The notes under the pieces: model-generated
Seen by the model: only the letters and a program-made list of their open reading frames with translations
Database searches by the model: none
Told to the model about the DNA's origin: nothing
Translations under genes and position numbers: made by a program
Origin: JBDNJM01 sp041687755
GTDB taxonomy: Bacteria; Planctomycetota; UBA1135; GCA-002686595
NCBI GenBank assembly: GCA_041687755.1
Contig: JBDNJM010000063.1
Location: 1-30,618 of the forward strand
Direction of reading: 5' to 3'
Length of the DNA stretch: 30,618 nt
Shown here: positions 18,036 through 24,854 of the stretch, piece after piece
How the letters are laid out: each line of letters starts with the position of its first letter
Numbering within the stretch: the first letter of the stretch is position 1

Positions 18036-19385
18036 CTAGGGCCGCTTCCAGGACTCGATCGCCGCGTCCATGTAGTGCAGCAGTTCGGAGACCTTCACGC
18101 GCTCCTGTTCCATCGAGTCGCGGTGCCGCACGGTCACCGTGTCGTCGGCCAAAGTGTCGCCGTCGACGGTGATGCAGAACGGCGTGCCGACCTCGTCCTG
18201 GCGGCGGTAGCGGCGGCCGATCGCGGCCTTTTCGTCGTAGTACGTGCTGTAGCGGTTGCGGCGCAGCATCGCGCCGATCTCGGCGGCCTTCTCGGGCATG
18301 CCGTCCTTCTTGACCAGCGGCAGCACCGCGGCGGTGATCGGCGCAATGCGCGGGTGCATGCGCAGGACAACGCGCACGTCCTTTTCGAGCTGCTCTTCCT
18401 CGTAGGCGTCGATCAGGAAGGTCAGCGCCATGCGGTTGATGCCGCCAGCCGGCTCGATCACGTACGGCGTGTACTTCTCCTTGGTCTGCGGATCGAAGTA
18501 CTCGAGCTTGGTGCCCGAGGCCTCCGAGTGGCGCTTGAGGTCGAAGTCGGTGCGGCAGGCGATGCCCTCGAGCTCGCCCCAGCCGAACGGGTAGAGGTAC
18601 TCGATGTCGCTGGTGGCGGTCGAGTAGTGCGCCAGCTCCTTGCCTTCGTGCACACGGATGCGCAGCTTCTCCGGGTCGACGCCGAGCGACGTGTACCAGT
18701 CGAAGCGCTCCTTGACCCAGAAATCGAACCACTGCTGCTCTTCCGCCGGCGGCACGAAGAACTCCATCTCGGCCTGCTCGAACTCGCGCGTGCGGAACAC
18801 GAAGTTGCCGGGCGTGATCTCGTTGCGGAACGATTTGCCGATCTGCGCGATGCCGAAGGGCGGCTTGAGCCGGCCTGCGTTCATTACGCTCAGGAAGTTC
18901 AGGAAGATGCCCTGGGCGGTTTCGGGGCGCAGGTAGGCAACGGCGCCGGTGTCCTCGACCGGTCCCATCGTCGTCTTGAACATCAGGTTGAACTCGCGCG
19001 GCTCGGTCAGCTCGCCGTGGCACTCGCCGGGGCGCTTGCTGGGCTTCTCGAGGCACTTGGCGTCCTCGAGCTTGTCCGCGCGGAAGCGGCCCTTGCAGGT
19101 CTTGCAGTCGACCATCGGGTCGCTGAAACCGCCGACGTGGCCCGAGGTGATCCAGGTCTTGGGGTTCTGGATGATGGCCGAGTCGAGCCCGACGACGTCC
19201 TCGCGCTCGGTGACCGTGCGGCCCCACCAGGCCTCGCGCACGCGGCGCAGGAGCTCCACGCCCAAGGGGCCGTAGTCGTACGTGTTGCCGATGCCGCCAT
19301 AGATCTCGGAGGCGGGGAACACGAACCCTCGGCGCTTGCAGAGGGAGACGATCTTGTCCATCAAGGTCGGGGCGGGCTTGGCCAT
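18036..19385 (-). CDS. glyS: Glycyl-tRNA synthetase, dimeric class II type
   Basis: Charges tRNA-Gly with glycine in the cytosol. The 449-residue product is the single-chain dimeric (eukaryote-like) GlyRS, not the bacterial alpha2-beta2 type. The N terminus has VSLCKRRGFVFPASEIYGG and GNTYDYGPLGVELL. The middle has EPREFNLMFKT and RPETAQGIFLNF, and motif 2 is KSFRNEITPG. Further hallmarks are FREFEQAE-like FRTREFEQAEMEFFV, the anchor GINRMALTFLIDAY and the C-terminal anticodon-binding end (GTPFCITVDGDTLADDTVTV). Length is near that of actinobacterial enzymes. Start 19385 gives the family N terminus, and the open frame up to 19691 is not conserved-looking. The 283-base stretch upstream to the ybaK stop shows no T-box or other riboswitch I can recognise. 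Confidence 0.96.
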   Translation of the reverse strand: MAKPAPTLMDKIVSLCKRRGFVFPASEIYGGIGNTYDYGPLGVELLRRVREAWWGRTVTEREDVVGLDSAIIQNPKTWITSGHVGGFSDPMVDCKTCKGRFRADKLEDAKCLEKPSKRPGECHGELTEPREFNLMFKTTMGPVEDTGAVAYLRPETAQGIFLNFLSVMNAGRLKPPFGIAQIGKSFRNEITPGNFVFRTREFEQAEMEFFVPPAEEQQWFDFWVKERFDWYTSLGVDPEKLRIRVHEGKELAHYSTATSDIEYLYPFGWGELEGIACRTDFDLKRHSEASGTKLEYFDPQTKEKYTPYVIEPAGGINRMALTFLIDAYEEEQLEKDVRVVLRMHPRIAPITAAVLPLVKKDGMPEKAAEIGAMLRRNRYSTYYDEKAAIGRRYRRQDEVGTPFCITVDGDTLADDTVTVRHRDSMEQERVKVSELLHYMDAAIESWKRP

Positions 19386-19668
19386 TGGTGTGGGGCTGCT
19401 GGAGAGCGGGTCTGGAGACGGGGCTGAAGGTCGCGGCCCCGGGCTGAGGCCGACGGATCGAGCGGGGAGTCTAGCGGGCGGGCGGCAGCCGCCGAGGCTG
19501 CGGAAGCGGAGTCCGACCCCTCGCGGGGCGAATTCTCTCCACCTCTGGAGGACTTTGGACGCCTCTAACCTCCGGGGCGGCGCGTTCTTGAGCGCGAGAC
19601 GACCGAGAGCACCGAGCAGGAAGTCCAGCGGCCCGCGCTTCAGCTGCCGCTGCAGTCCTCTCCGAGAT

Positions 19669-20145
19669 CTAGCCGCCCAGCTCGATCGCACGGGCCTCGA
19701 GCGCCCGCAACAGGTCGTCGGGCGCCAGCTCCAGGTCCAGCCCGCGCCGACCTGCGCTCACGAAGACCGTCTCGTGCTTGAGCGCTCCAGCATCCACAAA
19801 GACCTCGAAGCGGCCCGGCTGCTGGCCCAGGGCCGTGATCCCGCCCATGCGCATGCCCGTCCAGCGCTCGGCCTCCGCGCCCTCCGCCAGCCGCGCCTTG
19901 TCGGCCGCGGCCGCCTTGGCCAGGCGCTTCTCGTCCAGCCGCCGGTGGCTGGGCGCCAGCACGATGGCCTTCGCCTCGCGACCCTTGCGGCGCAGGGCGC
20001 ACACGAGGCTGCGCAGCACCCGCTCGGGCACGACGTCGAGCGCGGCGGCCATCGCCCCCCCGCTGCGGACCTCCTCGCCGACGTCGTGGGTCCAGTATTC
20101 GATCCCCGCTCGCTCGAGGCACCGTTCTACGTTGGTCTTCGCCAC
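19669..20145 (-). CDS. ybaK: YbaK/EbsC-family aminoacyl-tRNA deacylase (Cys-tRNA(Pro) type)
   Basis: Free-standing editing protein that hydrolyses misacylated tRNA, in the best-known members Cys-tRNA(Pro). The 158-residue product has the usual YbaK length and order: AKTNVERCLERAGIEYWTHD at the N terminus, AALDVVPERVLRSLVCA, the conserved AIVLAPSHRRLDEKRLAKA with the active-site lysine region, GGITALGQ, and the end segment FVDAGALKHETVFVSAGRRG. The GTG at 20145 was chosen because it starts the conserved block; the frame is open to 20214. A -10-like hexamer ends seven bases before it. It lies upstream of glyS on the same strand, so both act in translation quality, though the 283-base gap makes a shared operon uncertain. 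Exact tRNA specificity cannot be read from the sequence. Confidence 0.88.
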   Translation of the reverse strand: MAKTNVERCLERAGIEYWTHDVGEEVRSGGAMAAALDVVPERVLRSLVCALRRKGREAKAIVLAPSHRRLDEKRLAKAAAADKARLAEGAEAERWTGMRMGGITALGQQPGRFEVFVDAGALKHETVFVSAGRRGLDLELAPDDLLRALEARAIELGG

Positions 20146-20152
20146 GGGGCGC

Positions 20153-20158
20153 ACTCTA
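20153..20158 (-). promoter_or_regulatory. Candidate -10 hexamer (TAGAGT) of the ybaK-like gene
   Basis: On the minus strand TAGAGT is followed by seven bases (GCGCCCC) and then the GTG at 20145. This spacing would start the transcript at the start codon. No -35 match or Shine-Dalgarno sequence is visible. Confidence 0.3.
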
Positions 20159-20247
20159 TCCTCTTGGGGCCGGCCCCGAGGCTCCCGCGGGTGCGACCGG
20201 CTACCTGCCCGCACCCGCCTGCCTGACCCCCTCCAGAAGGCCCCGAC

Positions 20248-20718
20248 ATGTCAACCCCCGCCCAACAAGAGCTGCCCTCGCCCGCCGTCGTCCGCCTCAT
20301 CGGGATCGCCTTGATGGTGGGCGCGATCAGCTTCGCGGCCGTCGCCGTCGGTATGGCCTTCCTGTCCCCGCCCGAGGAGGCCGCCGCGGAGTCCGACGCC
20401 TCCCTGATCAAGATGCTGAGCCTGGTGCACGGCGCCTACTTCCCCATCGCGGCGTTCATGTCCTCCCTCGCGTTGAAGAAGGCGCTGACCTCGCCGCCGG
20501 AGAGATTCGTCGCCACGCTGATCGTGCGCTGGGCCCTGGTCGAGGGCGCCGCGATGTTCGGGAGCGTCATCGTGCTGCTCGCAGGCATGTTCGGGGTGTT
20601 GCCCGGCAGCCCGATCTACTACCTGAACTTGGCCCCGACCGCGATCCTGGCCGCGGTGATCCTCTCCGACCTCGCGCACCTTGGCCTGTTGGGCGGCGCT
20701 CTCCGAGACGCATCCTGA
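20248..20718 (+). CDS. Small four-helix integral membrane protein of unknown function
   Basis: The 156-residue protein has four hydrophobic segments of membrane-spanning length: about residues 15-40 (VVRLIGIALMVGAISFAAVA), 56-76 (MLSLVHGAYFPIAAFMSSLA), 91-115 (WALVEGAAMFGSVIVLLAGM) and 125-150 (LAPTAILAAVILSDLAHLGL). There is an acidic loop (PPEEAAAESDAS) between the first two. I do not recognise a family. It is translated on the same strand as the PLP enzyme 149 bases downstream. The stop codon forms the first three bases of the structured repeat at 20716-20847. A weak AGAAGG lies 9 bases before the ATG. Real coding is supported by the regular hydrophobic pattern and GC-rich third positions. 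Confidence 0.8.
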   Translation: MSTPAQQELPSPAVVRLIGIALMVGAISFAAVAVGMAFLSPPEEAAAESDASLIKMLSLVHGAYFPIAAFMSSLALKKALTSPPERFVATLIVRWALVEGAAMFGSVIVLLAGMFGVLPGSPIYYLNLAPTAILAAVILSDLAHLGLLGGALRDAS

Positions 20719-20847
20719 GAGGCTGGGACACAATTGCGTCAGCCGAACCGAGGTGCCTCTCAGTTGCCTTCTGGCCCATCGCCTGAAGGCGCTGGAGCGC
20801 GAGAGCGCTCACGGAATGCGCTGCGCGCATTGATTCACACCCTCTGA
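20716..20847 (+). repeat. Structured post-stop-codon repeat, copy A
   Basis: This copy begins with TGAGAGGCTG, whose TGA is the stop codon of the membrane-protein gene. TGAGAGGC (20716-20723) pairs with GCCTCTCA (20755-20762). Further on come GGCCCATCG, GCGCTCACG (20805-20813), the 16-base block 20815-20830 containing the inverted repeat ATGCGC-TGC-GCGCAT, and GATTCA followed by CCCTCTGA. The same parts in the same order make up copy B at 22029-22177. It ends 20 bases before the TTG start of the PLP enzyme. Its origin and function are unknown; a mobile repeat or an RNA element is possible. Confidence 0.8.
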
Positions 20848-20867
20848 CCCCCTGCGGAATCGACGCT

Positions 20868-22031
20868 TTGCACTCCTACAAGCACCTCTTCCAGCGCGCC
20901 CTCCAAGGCGCCCCCGACCGCCTCCACTTCGCCGCCCACAGCCACCATCTGTGGCCCGACGCGACGATGGTCGGGCACGTGACCGCCTGGGCCGACGCCG
21001 CGGCGAAGGCCGACCACAAGTGGGACAAGATCTTCGGCGAGGTTTATCCGAAGGCTCAAGCGCATATTAGCCAACTGCTCGGCACCAACGATCCGAGCGA
21101 CCTGTGCCTCGCGCCGAACGTTCACGAGCTGCTCGTGCGGCTCGTCTCCGCGGTGGAGCGCGACGGCCCGGTGCGGATCCTCAGCACGGGCTCCGAGTTC
21201 CACAGCTTCACGCGCCAGGCGGCGCGCTGGGTCGAGGCCGGGCTCGTCGAGTGGGACACCGTCGATGCCGAACCGTTTGATACGCTCGCGGAACGCTTGC
21301 GCGCCGCGGTCGAGGCCGGCGAGCACGACGTGATCTACGCCAGCCACGTGCTGTACGACTCGGGTTACGCCTTCGAGGAGGTCTTCGAGATCCTCAACGC
21401 GACCGCCAACGACGCGCTCGTGTGCGTGGACGGCTACCACGGCTTCATGGCGCTGCCGACGGACCTAAACCCCTACCAGAACCGCCTGTTCTACGTGTCC
21501 GGCGGCTACAAGTACGCGATGGCCGGCGAGGGGCTGTGCTTCGCGCACTGCCCCAAGGGCTACGCCCCGCGCCCGGTCGACACCGGTTGGTTCGCGGGCT
21601 TCGACAGCCTCCAGTCCGCCGACACGACCCAGGTGCCCTACTCCGCGTCGGGCTGGCGCATGATGGGCGCGACCTTCGACCCCTCCGCCCTGTACCGCTT
21701 CAACGCGGTCATGGACATGCTCGAGCAGGAGGGCCTCGACGTGGAGACGCTGCACCAGCGCTCCGTCGGACTCCAGGGCCTGTTCCTGCATCTGCTGGGC
21801 GAGTCTGGACCGCAGGGCCTCGGCACCGCCCAACTCGTACCCGGCCAGGAGGTCGAGACCCGCGGCAACTTCCTGACCTTCCGCCGCGACGACGCCGCCG
21901 AGTTCTCCAAGCGCCTCACCGACGCCAACGTCGTCACCGACGCGCGCGGCGACCGCCTGCGGTTCGGATTCGGCCTCTACCAAGACCCCGAAGATGTCGA
22001 GGCCCTGGTCGAGCGGTTGCGAGAGCTCTGA
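20868..22031 (+). CDS. Kynureninase-like PLP-dependent enzyme (aminotransferase class V fold)
   Basis: The 387-residue protein is a fold-type I PLP enzyme related to kynureninase. Visible features are the N-terminal FAAHSHHLWPDAT segment, LSTGSEFHSFTRQAARW, YASHVLYDSGYAF, the PLP-ring aspartate Asp188 in VDGYHGFMALP, and the Schiff-base lysine Lys215 in YVSGGYKYAMAGEGLCF. The C-terminal small domain ends RLRFGFGLYQDPEDVEAL. The length is slightly below typical kynureninase (about 416). No tryptophan-catabolism or NAD-synthesis genes are adjacent, so the substrate is uncertain and a desulfurase- or aminotransferase-like role cannot be excluded. The start is TTG at 20868, which fits the conserved N terminus; no Shine-Dalgarno sequence is present. 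The gene is bracketed by two copies of the same repeat (20716-20847 and 22029-22177). Confidence 0.85.
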   Translation: MHSYKHLFQRALQGAPDRLHFAAHSHHLWPDATMVGHVTAWADAAAKADHKWDKIFGEVYPKAQAHISQLLGTNDPSDLCLAPNVHELLVRLVSAVERDGPVRILSTGSEFHSFTRQAARWVEAGLVEWDTVDAEPFDTLAERLRAAVEAGEHDVIYASHVLYDSGYAFEEVFEILNATANDALVCVDGYHGFMALPTDLNPYQNRLFYVSGGYKYAMAGEGLCFAHCPKGYAPRPVDTGWFAGFDSLQSADTTQVPYSASGWRMMGATFDPSALYRFNAVMDMLEQEGLDVETLHQRSVGLQGLFLHLLGESGPQGLGTAQLVPGQEVETRGNFLTFRRDDAAEFSKRLTDANVVTDARGDRLRFGFGLYQDPEDVEALVERLREL

Positions 22032-22177
22032 GAGGCTGTAAAAAATGGCGCTGCCCCAGCGAAGCGCCTCTCAGGGGCCAGCGGGCCCATCGGCTGGCGC
22101 CGCTGCGGTAGACATAGCGCTCACGTCCTCACAAGGCGCTCACGCAATGCGCTGCGCGCATGGATTCAACCCTGTGA
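22029..22177 (+). repeat. Structured post-stop-codon repeat, copy B
   Basis: This is the second copy of the element at 20716-20847. It again starts with TGAGAGGCTG, whose TGA is the stop codon of the PLP enzyme. TGAGAGGC (22029-22036) pairs with GCCTCTCA (22066-22073). The element carries GCGCTCACG twice (22117-22125 and 22136-22144), whereas copy A has it once. That difference fits a 19-base slippage deletion in A or duplication in B. The 16-base block with ATGCGC-TGC-GCGCAT is at 22146-22161. The open frame running through it (22045-22248) looks spurious. Confidence 0.8.
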
Positions 22178-22188
22178 GGGCGCCTCAC
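22174..22188. other. Short hairpin at a convergent 3' end
   Basis: GTGAGG and CCTCAC pair around GCG, directly before the stop codon of the minus-strand gene at 22189. It overlaps the end of repeat copy B and may help to separate the two converging transcripts. There is no T tract. Confidence 0.35.
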
Positions 22189-23400
22189 CTAAGGAACGAT
22201 CTGGAGGAAGGCTGTCGCTCCCGCGAAGTAGCCGTCCTGCGGATCTAACGAGAAACTCTGCGAGTAGACGGTGAGCCCCGGGGCGCCCAGCGGAACCTGC
22301 GGAGTCACGACCTGCTTTGAGATTGAGCCGCTGGCATCCGCGCGGCCGATCACCATCAGGTTGGAGTTCGGCTGATCCAGCGCAGGAACACCGTAAAAGT
22401 CGAGCTTGGCGTCGGAGGTGGGCACCAGGCCGAAAGCCATGAAGACGAGTTCGGTCGGGTCCGCGCTGCTCGTGATCGTGACCGGCTGGCCCCCGCTCAC
22501 AGAGTCGGGGCTGACCCAGTGGCCGCTAGGTTGGGACGGGAGCATCGCGAAGCTGCCGCCTAGGTTGGAGATCGGAGGCGGCGGCGCGGATGCAGGCGTC
22601 TGACCTGCGAGGATCATTCCGCCCCGCTGGATGAGCCCCGCCCCGGCGGCGAGTTCGATCGCCGAGCTTCCGGAAGTCCCGCCCGAGCAGCTCCCTGCCG
22701 GCACTTCCCCGCCCAGCACTACGGTGTTGACCAGGACCAGATCCGATCCGGTTGAGAGGCGCGCCGCGAAGCCGGACGAGGGCTCCGGGAAGAAGCAGTA
22801 GGACGCGCCGAACAACTCGCAGTCGTACATGCCGACGAATGAGTTGCCGAGATCGAGCGCCGGCAGCATGGTCGCGCCGCAGAGGGCGCCACAGGAGGGG
22901 CCGGGCAGCAGGACGCTGCCGGTCAGCGTGCAGCGCGAGAACACCGCATCTTCCCCGTTGCCCCTGACGTTCACGAGGTGCATGTCCTCGAAGACGAAGA
23001 ACACGTTGGCTGCGCTCGCCTCGGCAGTCTCCGGAAGCCCGCTACCGAAGGTCAGGCCGTCCACCAGCGCGATGCTCTTAAGCAGCACGGCCTGGCCCGC
23101 GGCCGGGCTGGGGAACGCAAGCCCGCGCACCTGGGTGCCCAACGGGTCGCCGACAATCACGAGTCGTCGATCCGGAACGCTCGCCGCGAGGGGTGCGCCA
23201 CCCAGGTCGTACATTCCGGGCGCCATGCGAATCGTGTCGCCATCCTGCGCGCTGGTCCAGGCCAGGCGCAGGGCCTGTGCGCCGTCGCCCGTCGTCGGGT
23301 CCGGCTGGATGTCGATCACGTCGGCGGCAGCGATGCCCCCGAGGAGGACGGTTCCGAGGAAGACGGTGAGGGCGAAGCCGTGGGGGCAGGTGGTCGTCAT
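22189..23400 (-). CDS. Secreted parallel beta-helix-like protein with a shared C-terminal module
   Basis: Predicted exported protein of 403 residues. A signal peptide (residues 1 to about 26, ending GGIAAA) is followed by IDIQPDPTTGDGAQALRLAW and QDGDTIRMAPGMYDLGG. This opening pattern is typical of pectate-lyase-like or parallel beta-helix proteins, where a list of effects unfolds along repeated strands. Cysteines in the middle (SRCTLTG, SCGALCGATM, YDCELFGASYCFF) could form disulfides. The last 110 residues (GHWVSPDSVSGGQPVTITS to GLTVYSQSFSLDPQDG) resemble the C-terminal module of the broken gene at 9161-12174. Start 23400 gives a clean signal peptide; the frame open to 23625 is rejected. 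No catalytic motif is evident, and the role is unknown. Confidence 0.8.
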   Translation of the reverse strand: MTTTCPHGFALTVFLGTVLLGGIAAADVIDIQPDPTTGDGAQALRLAWTSAQDGDTIRMAPGMYDLGGAPLAASVPDRRLVIVGDPLGTQVRGLAFPSPAAGQAVLLKSIALVDGLTFGSGLPETAEASAANVFFVFEDMHLVNVRGNGEDAVFSRCTLTGSVLLPGPSCGALCGATMLPALDLGNSFVGMYDCELFGASYCFFPEPSSGFAARLSTGSDLVLVNTVVLGGEVPAGSCSGGTSGSSAIELAAGAGLIQRGGMILAGQTPASAPPPPISNLGGSFAMLPSQPSGHWVSPDSVSGGQPVTITSSADPTELVFMAFGLVPTSDAKLDFYGVPALDQPNSNLMVIGRADASGSISKQVVTPQVPLGAPGLTVYSQSFSLDPQDGYFAGATAFLQIVP

Positions 23401-24139
23401 GAGTCGTGGCGTGCGCGCTGGGGCGCACCGGGACACGCGAAATGCGCGGCCACCGGCAGGTTGGCTGGCGTCGGCGCCGGGGGGGGGCTCTCCGTGCTCG
23501 TTCCGCCCATGAACCGAGCCCTGAGAGGCCTGAAGAGGCGTAATAGGGGACCACTGGCGTCCGCGGGCCGCAAGGGTCGCGCTGAATCCAGACTGCAGCG
23601 GCCTCCCGGCCTCGGCGAGGGTCATCCGCCTGAACCCCGCCCAGGGAAGTTAGGAGTGGCCTATTGGTGGCCACGCGCCGCTCCAACCCGCGTCAGGGGG
23701 CGCTCTGCGGATTGCCCCCAGTCCTTACAAAGCCGGGCCCCGGGCTCAGCCACGACGGAAAGAGCCCCGCACGCGTCAGGCTCCGCCCGCTCAGTCGATC
23801 ACTCGCGCCCGGAAGAGCCGCAGGTCCCGAAGCGCTCTGCCGGAGGCCTGCCCGAACCGAGTTCCGGCCGCACTCAGGAACGAGCGGGACCCACGCGCTC
23901 CCGCCACGGCCCACCCGAGGGGTTGGCGGGCTGCGCGTGCCGCCCGCACCGACGAGCACGATCGGCGAGCGCTCGCTCGCCCCCGTGGCACGATTCCTCG
24001 CCCCTCTCGCGGACGCGCCCCGGGAGTCCCCCCTGTGGGGTCGGATCCGTCGCCCGGCCGTGCTATATCCTGGCTCCTGATCGAGCCGGTGGACCTGCCC
24101 CGGCCCGGAAGAATCCGACCCCCCTCCCCACCATTTGCG
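23401..24139. other. 739-base divergent intergenic region without a supported gene
   Basis: This gap separates the divergent beta-helix and peroxiredoxin genes. Open frames cross it on both strands, but none has a recognisable protein, and they overlap one another, as is usual in GC-rich DNA. A run of nine G's lies at about 23479-23487. A possible peroxiredoxin promoter lies at 24064. No RNA gene or transposon end was seen. Confidence 0.6.
24064..24069 (+). promoter_or_regulatory. Candidate -10 hexamer (TATATC) of the peroxiredoxin gene
   Basis: TATATC stands out in very GC-rich DNA 70 bases before the ATG at 24140, within GTGCTATATCCTGG. It would give a leader of about 65 bases. No clear -35 element is seen. 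Confidence 0.3.
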
Positions 24140-24595
24140 ATGACCATCTCCGTTGGCGCCAAGGCCCCCGACTTCACTCTCAAGAACCAGGACGAGCAGG
24201 AGTGGAAGCTCAGCGACCACGCCGGCAAGAACGTCGTCCTGATGTGGTACCCGCTCGACTGGTCGCCGACCTGCGAGAAGGAGAACTGCAAGATCTCCAC
24301 TGAGCCCGTGCTCCCCGGTGACGACACCGTGGTCGTCGGCATCAGCCGCGACTCAACCTGGTCGCACAAGGCCTGGAAGGACTCCAAGGGCTTCAAGCAC
24401 GACCTGCTCGCCGACCCGATGCTGGAAGTCACCAAGCAGTTCGGCCTCGAGCACCCCGCCGTGCCGTTCATCAGCCACCGCGCGACCGTGATTGTAAACA
24501 AGCAGGGCGAAGTCGCCTTCGTCGAAGTGCAAAGCAGCACCGGCGACGAGCGCGACTGGGCCCCGATCCAGGCCGCGCTGGGCAAGCTCGGCTGA
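24140..24595 (+). CDS. Peroxiredoxin of the BCP/AhpE type
   Basis: Thiol peroxidase that reduces hydrogen peroxide and organic peroxides in the cytosol. The 151-residue product has the family opening VGAKAPDFTLKNQDEQEWKL and the active-site segment PLDWSPTCEKENC. This fits Pxxx(S/T)xxC with the peroxidatic Cys45 and a second Cys50, the same spacing as the Cys45/Cys50 pair of E. coli BCP. It is therefore probably an atypical two-cysteine enzyme. VVGISRDSTWSHKAW and HRATVIVNKQGEVAFVEV complete the thioredoxin-like fold. The ATG at 24140 starts the conserved N terminus; the frame open upstream to 24035 is not used. It converges on an exported thioredoxin-fold gene, but that gene lacks redox cysteines and is not an obvious partner. 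Confidence 0.92.
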   Translation: MTISVGAKAPDFTLKNQDEQEWKLSDHAGKNVVLMWYPLDWSPTCEKENCKISTEPVLPGDDTVVVGISRDSTWSHKAWKDSKGFKHDLLADPMLEVTKQFGLEHPAVPFISHRATVIVNKQGEVAFVEVQSSTGDERDWAPIQAALGKLG

Positions 24596-24636
24596 GCCCG
24601 CGCCAGCCTGCCAGACACGGCCCCTTGGCCAACGAC

Positions 24637-24667
24637 CGGCCCCGATCGCTACTGGCGACCGGGGCCG
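24637..24667 (+). terminator. Hairpin downstream of the peroxiredoxin gene
   Basis: CGGCCCCGATCGC pairs with GCGACCGGGGCCG with one A-C mismatch in 13 positions. It lies about 40 bases after the peroxiredoxin stop codon. There is no T tract, so it is a likely but unproven terminator. Confidence 0.5.
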
Positions 24668-24689
24668 CTCGCATGCCCGCTTCGCGGTT

Positions 24690-24715
24690 CCGAGTAGCGG
24701 TCCCGAGTAGCGGTC
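24690..24715. repeat. 13-bp tandem duplication
   Basis: CCGAGTAGCGGTC occurs twice head to tail (24690-24702 and 24703-24715) in the gap between two convergent genes. It is a simple local duplication with no sign of function. Confidence 0.8.
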
Positions 24716-24795
24716 CCGCCCCCACGCCTCGACGCCCCCCCTGCGCGCTGGCACCGTGCCCGGCCACATGCGCCAGCGGCGTAAGCCGATGGGCC

Positions 24796-24825
24796 AAAAG
24801 AAACTTGAGTGGCACTCCACTCAAG
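24796..24825 (-). terminator. Rho-independent terminator of the pseudo-thioredoxin gene
   Basis: On the minus strand CTTGAGTGG and CCACTCAAG form a perfect 9-bp stem (24804-24825) around a four-base loop, followed by TTTCTTTT (24803-24796). It lies 29 bases after the stop codon of the gene that ends at 24855. Confidence 0.8.
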
Positions 24826-24854
24826 CAGCGCCGTTGCCCCCGCGACCACTCGAC

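Noticed and set aside
18075..19427. 450-codon plus-strand frame opposite glyS
   Set aside because: This is an antisense shadow of glycyl-tRNA synthetase, which has unmistakable family motifs on the minus strand.
20716..22177. Integron gene cassettes with attC sites
   Set aside because: The gene-repeat-gene-repeat layout is suggestive, but neither copy has the GTTRRRY right core or RYYYAAC left core of attC, and no integrase is in the window.
23521..23540. Third copy of the post-stop repeat (CTGAGAGGCCTGAAGAGG)
   Set aside because: Only TGAGAGGC matches; the rest of the element, including the 16-base block, is absent.
22978..24303. 441-codon plus-strand frame across the 23.4-24.1 kb gap
   Set aside because: It overlaps both the beta-helix gene and the peroxiredoxin out of frame, is Arg/Pro/Gly-rich and has no motif.
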